From positions 1 to 5,802 of the forward strand of contig DLVP01000156.1 of assembly GCA_003445125.1 (NCBI GenBank): a DNA stretch of 5,802 nucleotides, read 5' to 3'. Below are positions 5,125 to 5,802 of the stretch, piece after piece (the first letter of the stretch is position 1; each line of letters begins with the position of its first letter). This stretch comes from Oscillospiraceae bacterium (GTDB taxonomy: Bacteria > Bacillota > Clostridia > Oscillospirales > Ruminococcaceae). Below the pieces are notes generated by a model. The model did no database searches and was not told the origin of the DNA. It saw only the letters and a program-made list of their open reading frames with translations. Both the position numbers and the translations under genes were made by a program.

Positions 5125-5802
5125 TTACTTATTCAGCCAGGCATGATCCGGATCGGTCGTCATGAAGAATCCGCGGTTGTCCTCGCTCATCATCCACAGC
5201 AGATAGCCCGTGTATCCCGGCGCCACACAGCAGGGATGATATCCCTTCGGAAGCTCCACGATATCGTTGTTGCGCACCGCATACGCTTCGTCGATCTTCT
5301 TGTCGTAGGTATACGCCTGCTGGATGCCGTAACCGGTGCCGCGGTCAAATTCGTAATAATAGATTTCCTCGGCAAAGCCCTCGGTCGGCATATTGTTGAC
5401 GTCGTGCTTATGTCCGGGATAGGACGACCACTGACCGCCCGTGATGAAGTTTTCGCCGATATACACGCGCGAAGCCTTCAGGCGTTCATCGATGATGAAA
5501 TGCGCCTCACGCTCGAAGCCGGGCTTGCCCAGATGCTTGACGATCACGTCGTCGGGCGTAACCAGCACCGGCTCATAGTCGGCATCACTCGGGCATTTGG
5601 TGATCATGAATTTCACGTCGGTGACGGCTTTCACCGTGAATTTTTTGTGACGCGGCACGTAGAAGGCATACGCCTTACCGTCAAACACATTCTTGCGTTT
5701 GCCGATGTTCTCATAGTTCATGCCGTCGCCCGTCACTGTGCAGGTGCCGCCAAGAATGACGGTGCCGTATTCCATTTCCTCGGTGGAGAAATCCGCGCTC
5801 TC
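5125..5802 (-). CDS. iolB: IolB/KduI-family cupin isomerase (5-deoxy-glucuronate isomerase-like), 5'-truncated by window edge
   Basis: IolB converts 5-deoxy-D-glucuronate to 2-deoxy-5-keto-D-gluconate in myo-inositol breakdown in the cytoplasm. The visible part is 225 codons; the frame runs open to 5802 (ESADFSTEEMEYG...), so about 40 N-terminal residues of the usual 265-270 lie beyond the edge, and the ATG at 5775 is internal. Two cupin halves are seen. The first has 'MEYGTVILGGTCTVTGD', then 'KAYAFYVPRHKKFTVKAVTDVKFMITKCP'. The second has the signature 'GGQWSSYPGHKHD' followed by 'EGFAEEIYYYEF', 'GYGIQQAYTYDKKIDEAYAVRNNDIVELPKGYHP' and a terminal 'DPDHAW'. Counting from Met at 5775, the metal ligands should be His122, His124, a Glu at 136/137 and His180. 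The segment after GYHP ('YLLWMMSEDNRGFF') departs from the usual IolB 'YYLNVMAG' pattern, and the neighbouring kinase is FGGY rather than the PfkB-type IolC, so a related substrate is possible. Confidence 0.88.
   Translation of the reverse strand, partial: ESADFSTEEMEYGTVILGGTCTVTGDGMNYENIGKRKNVFDGKAYAFYVPRHKKFTVKAVTDVKFMITKCPSDADYEPVLVTPDDVIVKHLGKPGFEREAHFIIDERLKASRVYIGENFITGGQWSSYPGHKHDVNNMPTEGFAEEIYYYEFDRGTGYGIQQAYTYDKKIDEAYAVRNNDIVELPKGYHPCCVAPGYTGYLLWMMSEDNRGFFMTTDPDHAWLNK

Noticed and set aside
4400..5146. + strand open frame opposite the DUF4867 gene
   Set aside because: Phe, Arg, His and Gln-rich translation without motifs; it spans the intercistronic hairpin and two genes of the other strand.
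5775..5802. ATG at 5775 as the iolB start
   Set aside because: The frame stays open to the edge with plausible residues, no ribosome binding site precedes the ATG at good spacing, and IolB proteins are about 40-50 residues longer at the N-terminus.
1..5802. CRISPR array, tRNA, transposase, attachment sites
   Set aside because: No regularly spaced repeats, no cloverleaf, no transposase-like frame and no paired terminal repeats were found by reading both strands.

Overview
The window holds two convergent gene sets from what looks like a Gram-positive anaerobe of the Firmicutes (Clostridia type). The clues are GC-rich coding DNA, purine-rich AGGAGG-like ribosome binding sites, tight intergenic spacing with ATGA-type overlaps, a DUF4867-type protein (to my knowledge mostly a Firmicutes family) and an electron transfer flavoprotein whose beta half resembles clostridial EtfB. 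The exact genus cannot be read from the sequence.

Left part, + strand (1-1448): the C-terminal half of an NAD(P)H:quinone oxidoreductase-like MDR protein, cut by the left window edge, overlaps the start of a ten-helix EamA/DMT-family transporter. Two hairpins with T-tracts follow (1459-1536). The first is long and may also serve the operon arriving from the other side.

Right part, - strand (5802 down to 1539): a compact four-gene operon. In transcription order it has an IolB/KduI-type cupin isomerase (start beyond the right edge), an intercistronic hairpin, a DUF4867 cupin-like protein, an FGGY sugar kinase of the xylulokinase branch, and a single-chain electron transfer flavoprotein in which EtfB and EtfA are fused. 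The last three are translationally linked: a 4-nt ATGA overlap joins DUF4867 to the kinase, and a 6-nt gap with the Shine-Dalgarno over the kinase stop codon joins the kinase to the ETF.

Interpretation: the operon looks like part of a sugar or sugar-acid degradation pathway. IolB normally isomerises 5-deoxy-glucuronate in inositol breakdown, but the next canonical inositol enzyme is a PfkB-family kinase. Here there is an FGGY kinase and a second cupin of unknown function, so the substrate is probably not simply inositol. The most unusual gene is the ETF. It is one 465-residue polypeptide instead of two subunits totalling close to 600, with several internal segments missing but the flavin-binding motifs largely kept. 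No dehydrogenase partner, transporter, aldolase or regulator for this operon lies inside the window. No tRNA, rRNA, CRISPR array or mobile element was seen.
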